This document shows, piece after piece, positions 1-5,165 of a DNA stretch of 7,468 bases. The stretch is from an uncultured Acidaminococcus sp. Its GTDB lineage: Bacteria > Bacillota_C > Negativicutes > Acidaminococcales > Acidaminococcaceae. The translations under genes and the position numbers were made by a program. The notes beneath the pieces were generated by a model, which was given only the letters and a program-made list of their open reading frames with translations, was not told where the DNA came from and did no database searches. The stretch lies in NCBI GenBank assembly GCA_900314165.1, contig OMUE01000208.1, forward strand, positions 1 through 7,468. The letters run 5' to 3'. Position 1 is the stretch's first letter. Every line of letters begins with the position of its first letter.

Positions 1-228
1 AAGAGTGGCTCAAAAATTCGTGAGCAAGTGGCTCACTTTTTGGTTGACATTCACAACAGCCTGATTCCGGAAACGAATACATCCATGCAGAGGGATGTGG
101 CTGCCGGTCACCGTTCCGAGGTAGACGGCCTGATCTACGAAATGGTCCGCCTGGGCAACAAGTACAACGTCCCCGTGCCCTGTTACACGGCTGTAGCGGA
201 AGAAATGAAAAGAAGAGGATTGGAATAA
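1..228 (+). CDS. panE: Ketopantoate reductase (2-dehydropantoate 2-reductase), C-terminal fragment
   Basis: The reading frame is open from base 1 and ends at TAA 226-228, so this is the last 75 codons of a gene that begins outside the window. The visible peptide contains ETNTSMQRDVAAGHRSEVDG, followed by a segment with RLGNKYNVPVPCY. This fits the C-terminal helical domain of the ApbA/PanE family, where a 'TSMxxDxxxGrxTEidxlnG' block is followed by 'G..PtP'. The family reduces ketopantoate to pantoate with NADPH in pantothenate and CoA synthesis, in the cytoplasm. The Rossmann domain with the cofactor site is not in view, so activity cannot be judged, and a related family member such as another 2-hydroxyacid-type ApbA reductase is possible. 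The gene converges on the amidohydrolase at 373-1542. Its stop codon lies within the stem of the following hairpin. Confidence 0.82.
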   Translation, partial: KSGSKIREQVAHFLVDIHNSLIPETNTSMQRDVAAGHRSEVDGLIYEMVRLGNKYNVPVPCYTAVAEEMKRRGLE

Positions 229-263
229 CAAAAAGAGCGCCTTCGCGGCGCTCTTTTTGTTAT
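225..263. terminator. Bidirectional rho-independent terminator between convergent genes
   Basis: The arms at 225-241 and 247-263 are perfect complements (17 bp) around a TTCGC loop. The GC core GAGCGCC/GGCGCTC is flanked by AAAAA on the left and TTTTT on the right, so a U-tract follows the core on either strand. It begins inside the panE stop codon. It can end panE transcripts and, read the other way, transcripts from the amidohydrolase. Confidence 0.9.
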
Positions 264-366
264 TAGGGATTAGCTGACAGGGGTTAGGGGGTAGTTATCC
301 CTCTAATCTCTAATCCCTAATCCCTAATCCCTAATCCCTAATCCCTAATCCCTAATCCCTAATCCC
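264..366. repeat. Heptanucleotide tandem array in two opposed blocks (TTAGGGA / TAATCCC)
   Basis: The right block has nine consecutive 7-base units starting at 304. The first is TAATCTC and the next eight (311-366) are exact TAATCCC. The left block (264-294) is a degenerate series in the opposite orientation, with TAG or CAG recurring every 7 bases (ending at 266, 273, 280, 287 and 294). The two blocks can pair as a long hairpin. The minus strand of the right block carries GGG every 7 bases, a pattern able to form a G-quadruplex. The array starts directly after the panE terminator and ends 6 bases short of the amidohydrolase stop codon. Confidence 0.95.
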
Positions 367-372
367 ACTTTA

Positions 373-1542
373 TCATACTTCCTTCTCATACTCCAACACG
401 TACTGCACGAAGTACTGGACTCCCAGGCTCAGGGCCCGTTCGTCGATGTCGAAATAAGGGCTGTGCTGAGGATACCGGCGAGCTTCATCAGCCAGGCCGC
501 CGCCTAACAGCAGCAGGCACTTAGGATTATAGTACTTGGCGAAGTCTTCACCGCCCATCTGCAGTTCCCAGTCCACTAATTTATCGGCAGCAAACACTTT
601 GGCACAGGCTCTACGGCCCGTATCCACGCATTCTTTGTCGTTGATGGTGGGCGGAGTGCCGAAATGGTAATCCACCCGGATAGAAGACCTCGTGGTCTCC
701 CCCACTCCTTTAGCTACCCGTTCCAGGATATGGGGATACTCGTTGCGCAGGTCGTTATTGAAGGTACGGGCCGTACCGGACAAATGAGCCTCACCGGGAA
801 TCACGTTGGACGTGGTGCCAGACTGGAAACTGGTGACGCTGAGCACTGCCGGTTCCAAAGGATTCACTTCCCGGCTGACCACAGCCTGCAGGTTCGTCAC
901 AAATTCAGAGCCTGCTACGATGGGATCGATGGTCTGGTGAGGCAGAGCCCCGTGACCACCCTTGCCTGTCACATAGATATCAAAGGTATCTGCCGCGCTC
1001 ATAATAGGCCCATAGCGCAGGGACGCCCAGCCAAAGGGAATCTTGCTCCAGATATGCATAGCGATAAGCCTGTCACATTCTTTTACCAACGGTTCATCCT
1101 TCATGTATTTGGCACCGCTGTTTTCCACCAGTTCTTCTGCAGGCTGGAAGATGAGGCGCACGGTGACGGTCAATTCATCCTTCAGCTCTGCCAGCACCTT
1201 AGCCGTACCCAAAAGCATGGTGATGTGGGTATCATGACCGCAGGCATGCATGGTTCCTTCGTTTTCGGATTTATATTCCGGAGTGCCCAGCTCTGTGACC
1301 GGCAGGGCATCGATGTCCGCTCGGATACCGATGATCTTATCTCCGGAATGAGGTCCCCTGATGGTAGCGATGACGCCGCTCTTGCAGGCTTTCACACAGG
1401 GAATGCCCAGTTGGTCCAAGTATTCCATAATCTTAGCCTGTGTCTTATATTCCTGCCAGGATTGTTCCGGATGCTTGTGGAAATATCTCCGCAGGCTGAC
1501 CAATTCCTCCTGGATTGCTTCAACTCTCGTTTTCACGTCCAT
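373..1542 (-). CDS. M20-family amidohydrolase (N-acyl amino acid / aminoacylase-like metallopeptidase)
   Basis: This 389-residue protein has normal length for the M20D amidohydrolases (hippurate hydrolase, N-acetyl-diaminopimelate deacetylase, IAA-amino acid hydrolase, B. subtilis YxeP and SndA types). These cleave an acyl group from an amino acid or its derivative with a dinuclear metal site. The N-terminal RRYFHKHPE lies at 18-26 and GIRADIDALP at 72-81. MHACGHDTH at 98-106 supplies ligands C101 and H103, and FQPAEE at 132-137 supplies the catalytic and ligand Glu. MHIWSKIPFG includes H163. The dimerisation domain runs roughly 180-290 and begins with a GKGGHGALPH segment. GGEDF is at 330-334 and the last ligand H360 is in QHSPYFDIDE. 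All metal ligands are present. The ATG at 1542 follows TAGGAGG with 8 bases of spacing. No signal peptide is visible, so it is cytoplasmic. It lies 198 bases downstream of metQ with no clear terminator between, so cotranscription with the importer is likely; a weak TATACT at about 1575-1580 has no matching -35. The acyl substrate cannot be read from sequence. Confidence 0.9.
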   Translation of the reverse strand: MDVKTRVEAIQEELVSLRRYFHKHPEQSWQEYKTQAKIMEYLDQLGIPCVKACKSGVIATIRGPHSGDKIIGIRADIDALPVTELGTPEYKSENEGTMHACGHDTHITMLLGTAKVLAELKDELTVTVRLIFQPAEELVENSGAKYMKDEPLVKECDRLIAMHIWSKIPFGWASLRYGPIMSAADTFDIYVTGKGGHGALPHQTIDPIVAGSEFVTNLQAVVSREVNPLEPAVLSVTSFQSGTTSNVIPGEAHLSGTARTFNNDLRNEYPHILERVAKGVGETTRSSIRVDYHFGTPPTINDKECVDTGRRACAKVFAADKLVDWELQMGGEDFAKYYNPKCLLLLGGGLADEARRYPQHSPYFDIDERALSLGVQYFVQYVLEYEKEV

Positions 1543-1597
1543 TGGAAACGCCTCCTATAAAATGGCTATGATAGCAGTATAACATAACGTAGCTCTA

Positions 1598-1703
1598 GTG
1601 GGTTCATCTCTCGATGAACCCCTACGGATGCGTGTCAGACAGACGCCGTTCTACCGAAAGGACGTTGAGAATTCGTAGGGGCGCACCGTAAGATGCGCCC
1701 ACC
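1598..1703. repeat. Pair of divergent palindromic intergenic elements with CGTAGGGG ends
   Basis: Two short elements lie back to back in the 198-base gap between the amidohydrolase and metQ. The first (1598-1626, minus orientation) folds with GGGTTCATC 1600-1608 pairing GATGAACCC 1613-1621 around TCTC. The second (1674-1703, plus orientation) folds with GGGCGCA 1679-1685 pairing TGCGCCC 1694-1700. Each runs CGTAGGGG, variable arm, loop, complementary arm, CCCAC. The ends CCCCTACG 1619-1626 and CGTAGGGG 1674-1681 are exact inverted copies. The 47 bases between them show nothing I recognise, and bases 1704-1740 are plain AT-rich DNA. Confidence 0.8.
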
Positions 1704-1740
1704 AAGCTTTGCAGAATGTTAAATTAGTAATCAAACATTT

Positions 1741-2598
1741 TTACTTCTTCGCGTTCGGATCGCTCCACAGGCCCTTGTTGTTTTCCTTCATGTATTTCTG
1801 GAATTCGTCGGACTTGTAGGCAGCGGCAATATCCTTAGCCCACTGGGCATCCTTGTTCTTTTCAGCAACTACCAATTGCAGCAGCAGGTGCGGCAGGATG
1901 TCTTCTTTCATGAGAGCCGTTGCCGGATCGATCTTGGCGTTGTACACGATGGAGCCGGTAATGACGATGTAGTTGAAGTCACCCCGTACAGCCGGGATGT
2001 TCAGGGATTTCATTTCCGTAAATTTCAGGTGATGAGGGTTCTCCACGATATCCTGTTGAGTAACGGTTGCCAGGTCCTTCTTGGGATCCAGTTTGATCCA
2101 GCCGGCTTTTTGCAGCAGGGCATAGGCACGAGCGGTGTTGGAAGCATCGTTAGGCACGGCCACGGTATCCCCGTCAGCAACCTGGTCCAGTTTGCTCTTG
2201 CTGCCGGCGTAGATGCCTGCAGGCACCGTAGGAATAGGAGTCAGCGCTGCCAGATGGCCGCCCTGCTTCTTGTTGAAGTTGTTCATGTAAGCCGTATGCT
2301 GCTCTACGTTGAAGTCCACTTCTCCTTCATTCAGGGCAATATCGGCCTGCAGCAGGTCGCTCATGTCCTTGCCGGTAATCTTGTAACCCTTCTTTTCCAG
2401 GATGGGCTTTACGCCTTTTTCAAACAAGTCGGAGTACGGACCCTGGGATTTGCTGAACTTCAGTTCCTTTTTCGTAGCTGCCTTCTTGTCATCGCCGCCT
2501 TTTTTAGCGCCATCGCTGCCGCAGCCGGCAAACACCGCCGCTGTCATGAGAACTGCCAAACCAGTCACTACTAATTTCGTTAGCTTCTTGTTAAACAT
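1741..2598 (-). CDS. metQ: NlpA/MetQ-family substrate-binding lipoprotein of an amino-acid ABC importer
   Basis: This 285-residue lipoprotein captures the ligand outside the cytoplasmic membrane for the MetN/MetI transporter encoded upstream. The signal peptide has basic MFNKKLTK, a hydrophobic stretch 9-22, and lipobox FAGC with C26 as the lipidated cysteine. A Gly/Lys/Asp-rich linker follows to about 45, then the type-2 periplasmic binding fold. The family blocks are visible: QHTAYMNNFN at 100-109, PNDASNTARA at 149-158, and DFNYIVITGS at 207-216. Compared with E. coli MetQ as I recall it (FQHKPY, PNDPTNLGR, VINTTYA, SPYVN), His101, Tyr104 and Arg157 are kept. The two methionine-binding Asn positions are Thr214 and Leu240 (or Gln241), and Phe is Glu99. 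The ligand may therefore not be methionine, and the symbol marks family only. I chose ATG 2598 because GGAG at 2608-2611 lies 9 bases upstream; the ATG at 2607 abuts that site. It is separated from metI by 254 bases of repeats. Confidence 0.88.
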   Translation of the reverse strand: MFNKKLTKLVVTGLAVLMTAAVFAGCGSDGAKKGGDDKKAATKKELKFSKSQGPYSDLFEKGVKPILEKKGYKITGKDMSDLLQADIALNEGEVDFNVEQHTAYMNNFNKKQGGHLAALTPIPTVPAGIYAGSKSKLDQVADGDTVAVPNDASNTARAYALLQKAGWIKLDPKKDLATVTQQDIVENPHHLKFTEMKSLNIPAVRGDFNYIVITGSIVYNAKIDPATALMKEDILPHLLLQLVVAEKNKDAQWAKDIAAAYKSDEFQKYMKENNKGLWSDPNAKK

Positions 2599-2671
2599 GA
2601 TATGCATCTCCTTTTAAAATAAATAGTAATACGTGATACCGTAAACTTTAATTAACTTTCACGCTTAACTT

Positions 2672-2778
2672 CGTAGGGGTTTCCCAAAGGGGCCGTAGGC
2701 CCCGACGGTAAACCCGCATCCAGGCTGTTCATCATGATTGGCGGGCGCACCGCCGCTACGCTTTGGGGCGCCCCTACG
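2672..2778. repeat. Inverted pair of palindromic elements, same CGTAGGGG family
   Basis: The gap between metI and metQ holds two facing copies. The plus copy (2672-2717) runs CGTAGGGGTTT, then CCCAAAG, an inner hairpin GGGGCC 2689-2694 with GGCCCC 2698-2703, then CGGT and AAACCCGC. The minus copy (2740-2778) reads CGTAGGGGCGC, CCCAAAG, CGTAG, CGGT, GCGCCCGCC. The framework is shared, but the outer arm is TTT/AAA in one and CGC/GCG in the other, so pairing is preserved while the sequence differs. The rest of the gap is AT-rich. On the metQ side, three weak 7-base units ending in AC (2626-2646) lie just upstream of the metQ ribosome binding site. No convincing metQ promoter was found. Confidence 0.8.
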
Positions 2779-2812
2779 GGTTTGTGCATTATGAAAGTTA
2801 TTTGTGATTCTT

Positions 2813-2847
2813 CGTACTACGTACAACGTACAACGTATTACGTTTCC
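2813..2847. repeat. Five-unit heptanucleotide array (CGTACAA type)
   Basis: CGTA recurs at 2813, 2820, 2827 and 2834, and CGTT at 2841, giving five contiguous 7-base units: CGTACTA, CGTACAA twice, CGTATTA, CGTTTCC. The array ends 5 bases from the metI stop codon, so it forms the immediate 3' flank of metI. It shares the period of the TAATCCC array but not its sequence. Confidence 0.85.
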
Positions 2848-2852
2848 GCCTT

Positions 2853-3515
2853 TTAATGATTTCTCGTCTTAAACGCAAAGTGGTTGCCCAGAGTCTGGAT
2901 GATCTGCACAAACACAATGAGTACCACAACCGTAAACAACATGAGCGGTGTATTCATCCGTTCATAGCCGTAGGTCAGGGCCAAGTCACCAACGCCGCCG
3001 GCGCCGATAGCACCTGCCATAGCCGTTGCCCCGATGAGCCCGATGGTTCCCGTCGTAATGGACAGGATCAGGGAGCCCTTCGCCTCCGGCAGCAGGAAAT
3101 ACCATACGATTTCGAAATAGGAGGCACCCATAGCCTGAGCTGCTTCCACAATCCCCCGGTTCACATCCAGGATGGAGTTTTCAAACAACCGGGTCAGGTA
3201 CGGCGTAATGAACACGATCAGTGGAATCAGCGCTGCCGTGGTACCGATTCTCGTGCCGATGATAGCCTTCGTCAGAGGCATGATGAACACCATGAGGATG
3301 ATGAACGGCACGCTGCGGATAATGTTGATGATGGTATTCAGTACCGCATAGATGGGCCGGTTCCGCAAAATTCCCTTATCGTTGGTCAACACCAGGACAA
3401 CGGCCAGGATTATAGCCAGGATGGAACCCACTACCAGGGATACGAACACCATGTACAAGGTCTGTTCTGCTGCCAGCACCAGCCGGGAAGCAGGTACGCC
3501 TAATTGTTCCATCAT
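2853..3515 (-). CDS. metI: MetI-type ABC importer permease
   Basis: This 220-residue integral membrane protein forms the translocation channel of the importer as a homodimer with MetN; MetI is usually about 217 residues. About five hydrophobic segments are visible, near residues 15-45, 58-82, 92-108, 148-178 and 188-208. The conserved cytoplasmic EAA loop runs 124-143 (EAAQAMGASY...LLPEA, with E124, G130 and L142-P143) and is the coupling helix that docks on the ATPase. The motif SVPFIILM at 68-75 is typical of MetI. ATG 3515 is the likely start: AGGAGG lies about 10 bases upstream inside metN, and a second ATG follows at once at 3512. The ATGA overlap with the metN stop (TGA 3514-3512) indicates translational coupling. 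The open frame extends upstream to 3641 within metN, but that extension is not supported by a ribosome site. Confidence 0.93.
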   Translation of the reverse strand: MMEQLGVPASRLVLAAEQTLYMVFVSLVVGSILAIILAVVLVLTNDKGILRNRPIYAVLNTIINIIRSVPFIILMVFIMPLTKAIIGTRIGTTAALIPLIVFITPYLTRLFENSILDVNRGIVEAAQAMGASYFEIVWYFLLPEAKGSLILSITTGTIGLIGATAMAGAIGAGGVGDLALTYGYERMNTPLMLFTVVVLIVFVQIIQTLGNHFAFKTRNH

Positions 3516-4537
3516 TGCAAAGCCACCTCCTTCCAAAAGATACCTTTTTCTGTCAGATACTGCTCTGCCTGCCGGATCTTGTCTCCTTCGTCCAAAGCCT
3601 GGACGATGAACAGGCCCAGGGCCGTCTGCTGCAGTTCGCATACATTGGCAAATACGATATTCGTCTTCAGGCCGAACCGTTCATTCAGTTCATAAATAGA
3701 GCCCTCAGACGCCTGATCTCCCAGGAAGCGGATCTTCAATAGCTTATAGGGTCGTTTATCCTGCTTCAATTTTTCCACGATGCTCTCAGGAATGGCATCG
3801 GGAATAACGGTGCGTACGAACCGTTTTGTAATTTCTTCTTTCGGATTGCTGAATACTTCCAGTACGGGCCCGCTTTCCACCACCTTGCCGTGTTCCATGA
3901 CGGCTACCTTATTACACAATTGCTGGATGACCTGGATCTGGTGGGTGACGAACAGGATGGTGATGTGCAGCTGTTTATTGATTTTCCGCAGCAGCTGCAG
4001 GATCTGTTCCGTGGTTTCCGGATCCAGGGCGCTGGTGGCTTCGTCACACAACAGGATGGACGGGTTCGTAGCCAGAGCTCTGGCAATGCCCACCCGCTGC
4101 TTCTGGCCGCCGGACAACTGGGCCGGATACACATCGGCCTTATCTTCCAGGCTGACGAATTTCAGCAGGGTCTTTACAATCTGGTCCCTGGCCGCCTTTT
4201 CAATCTTATTCAGCTTTAAAGGCACGTCCACGTTGTCGTAGACGGTCTTGCTTTCCAGCAGGTTGAACTGTTGGAAGATCATGCCGATATTCTTCCGGGT
4301 CAGCCTCAGCTCCTTATGGTCTAATTCGTCCACATTCTTCCCCAGGATTTCTACATGGCCTTCCGTAGGGTATTCCAGGGCATTCACCATGCGCAGCAAG
4401 GTGGACTTACCGGCACCGGAAAACCCGATGACACCGTAGATATCCCCTTTCTCCACGGACAAATTCACGTGGTCCAGGGCATGGACCGTTCCCTGGCTGG
4501 TCTGAAACGTCTTGCTTATGTTTTTAAACTCTATCAT
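3512..4537 (-). CDS. metN: MetN-type ABC importer ATPase with C-terminal regulatory domain
   Basis: This 341-residue ATPase powers the MetI/MetQ importer at the inner face of the membrane. It has Walker A GFSGAGKS at 38-45, the Q-loop glutamine near 89 (MIFQQF), signature LSGGQ at 141-145, Walker B ILLCDE at 161-166 and switch histidine H199 in VTHQ. All are intact. Residues about 260-340 match the ACT-like NIL domain that in E. coli MetN binds internal methionine and inhibits transport, so feedback by the imported amino acid is plausible. Length matches the family (about 340). ATG 4537 follows GAGGTG with 9 bases of spacing. The frame is open 31 codons further, to 4630, but that part runs through the T-box terminator and is not expected to be translated. 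It is the first gene of the unit, preceded by a 46-base stretch after the terminator. Confidence 0.94.
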   Translation of the reverse strand: MIEFKNISKTFQTSQGTVHALDHVNLSVEKGDIYGVIGFSGAGKSTLLRMVNALEYPTEGHVEILGKNVDELDHKELRLTRKNIGMIFQQFNLLESKTVYDNVDVPLKLNKIEKAARDQIVKTLLKFVSLEDKADVYPAQLSGGQKQRVGIARALATNPSILLCDEATSALDPETTEQILQLLRKINKQLHITILFVTHQIQVIQQLCNKVAVMEHGKVVESGPVLEVFSNPKEEITKRFVRTVIPDAIPESIVEKLKQDKRPYKLLKIRFLGDQASEGSIYELNERFGLKTNIVFANVCELQQTALGLFIVQALDEGDKIRQAEQYLTEKGIFWKEVALQ

Positions 4538-4583
4538 GAATGTTTTCACCTCATATAGTAGAAAGAATACAGATTTTGGGCAT

Positions 4584-4620
4584 AAAAAACAGGGCCACCG
4601 TCTCACAGAGACGATGGCCC
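4584..4620 (-). terminator. Regulated terminator of the T-box leader
   Basis: Positions 4608-4620 pair with 4592-4604 over 13 bp (one G-U pair) around a three-base loop. Read on the minus strand, six U residues follow (4589-4584). The 5' arm starts within the last GG of the T-box core, so forming the antiterminator excludes this hairpin. Confidence 0.93.
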
Positions 4621-4832
4621 GTGGTTCCACTCTGGTTTACTGCCACACAGTGGCAGCCTTTTCAGCAGTTGTAACGGCCGCTAACCCGGGATTGCGTACT
4701 ACGATAGTTTCAGCATCCAGCTCACGGAGGCATTCCTGGCGGTTCTCAAACGATCCGGCTCTCAGCTTGTGCCGGACTCTCTGTCGCTGTTTCCCGAAAG
4801 TACTTATTCCGATCATCGCTTTTCTCGATATG
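4584..4832 (-). promoter_or_regulatory. T-box riboswitch leader, probably tRNA-Cys-specific
   Basis: The roughly 250-base leader of metN has the marks of a T-box. Stem I contains the K-turn (GATGA facing TGA, with AGC/GCT below and CGGA 4811-4808 pairing TCCG 4728-4725 above), the AGTA of the specifier loop at 4804-4801, the AGAGAG motif, and a distal hairpin TCCGGC/GCCGGA whose loop ends in GCTGAGA. Stem III is CTGCCAC/GTGGCAG. The T-box core AGAGTGGAACCACGG is at 4633-4619, followed by a terminator. Uncharged tRNA is expected to stabilise the antiterminator and switch on the importer. The bulge reads UGGA (4629-4626), which pairs with a U discriminator base, as in bacterial tRNA-Cys and tRNA-Gly but not elongator tRNA-Met (A73). 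In the specifier loop the 3' strand reads GGAATGCC. UGC (Cys) directly follows GAA; AUG (Met) and GCC (Ala) overlap it. T-box identity is firm, while the amino acid is an inference. Confidence 0.88.
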
Positions 4833-4837
4833 TGAAT

Positions 4838-4866
4838 ATCCTACTACAGTAGTATATTATTGTCAA
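4838..4866 (-). promoter_or_regulatory. Promoter of the T-box/metNI(Q) unit
   Basis: On the minus strand a perfect -35 TTGACA (4866-4861) is followed after 17 bases by -10 TAGGAT (4843-4838, four of six to consensus). Transcription would start near 4831, just before Stem I of the T-box, which supports the call. A short A-tract lies further upstream of the -35. Confidence 0.8.
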
Positions 4867-4869
4867 GGG

Positions 4870-4898
4870 AATTCCTACATTTTTATAGGAATTTTTTT
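4870..4898 (+). other. Hairpin with T-tract / dyad just upstream of the T-box promoter
   Basis: AATTCCTA 4870-4877 pairs with TAGGAATT 4886-4893, and a run of T follows on the plus strand (4892-4898). Read on plus it looks like a weak terminator, but no plus-strand gene precedes it. Read on minus, the dyad ends four bases before the -35 box, so it may instead be an operator or an A-rich upstream element for that promoter. Confidence 0.45.
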
Positions 4899-4899
4899 A

Positions 4900-5078
4900 G
4901 TGGTGCTCCGCACGGACACCCCTACCACCGGCTACGCGGACCCACCACCATCCTTCGGATGGTCCCCCGCCCTTGAAAAGGGCGGACAGAAAGGAAGCTG
5001 AGAGCTCTAATGAGACTTGCCCCCGCACTGTGCGAGGGCGGACTGGGCCCCGCCCATCAATTCCACGCGGTAGCGTGG
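4900..5078. repeat. Cluster of GC-rich palindromic intergenic elements
   Basis: There is no gene here; the stretch is a chain of hairpins. At 4900-4925 a CGTAGGGG-family relative (minus orientation, GTGGTG...CACCCCTAC) encloses TCCG/CGGA. ACCATCC/GGATGGT follows at about 4947-4963. Then CCGCCCTT/AAGGGCGG at 4967-4985 is part of a 24-base block repeated exactly at 5803-5826. At 5018-5040 a similar CCCCCGC...GGGCGG frame has an inner CGCA/TGCG stem. CCACGC/GCGTGG at 5063-5078 has loop GGTA. None has a U-tract of the terminator type. Confidence 0.75.
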
Positions 5079-5081
5079 TTC

Positions 5082-5165
5082 CTCTGTCGTCCGTCGGCTG
5101 TCTTCCGTCGTCCGTCCGTAATCCCTAACCCCCGATAACAGGTTCTATCATCTGTCATCTATCAT
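5082..5165. repeat. Twelve-unit in-register heptad array with drifting sequence
   Basis: GTC ends a unit at 5088, 5095, 5102, 5109 and 5116. Two TAATCCC-like units (CGTAATC, CCTAACC) and two degenerate ones follow, then CTATCAT 5145, CTGTCAT 5152 and CTATCAT 5159. All fall in the same 7-base register from 5082 to 5165. The last units lie inside the 3' end of the SGNH hydrolase gene and encode its final residues and stop. Confidence 0.8.

Noticed and set aside
304..366. CRISPR array or telomere-like chromosome end
   Set aside because: Units are 7 bases with no spacers, and unique genes lie on both sides, so it is neither a CRISPR array nor a chromosome end.
664..1560. 298-codon plus-strand open frame
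   Set aside because: It is wholly antisense to the M20 gene, whose protein has every family motif. The antisense product is rich in His, Arg and Gly with no recognisable domain.
1704..1740. Terminator after metQ (AATGTT...AACATT)
   Set aside because: The arms are weak and AT-rich with a long loop and no U-tract, so it is not strong enough to call.
1876..2574. 232-codon plus-strand open frame opposite metQ
   Set aside because: The minus strand encodes a clear lipoprotein with lipobox and family motifs, and the opposite frame has no support.
4538..4630. 31-residue N-terminal extension of MetN
   Set aside because: The frame is open, but it runs through the T-box terminator and leader, and a good ribosome site precedes ATG 4537.
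4725..4740. AUG as methionine specifier codon
   Set aside because: It is present, but it overlaps the GAA that should pair with AGTA, and the UGGA bulge does not fit A73 of tRNA-Met. It is kept as an alternative but not preferred.
4584..4832. SAM riboswitch (expected before a metNIQ unit)
   Set aside because: The leader lacks the S-box core and instead has the T-box sequence, K-turn, AGTA loop and AGAGAG motif.
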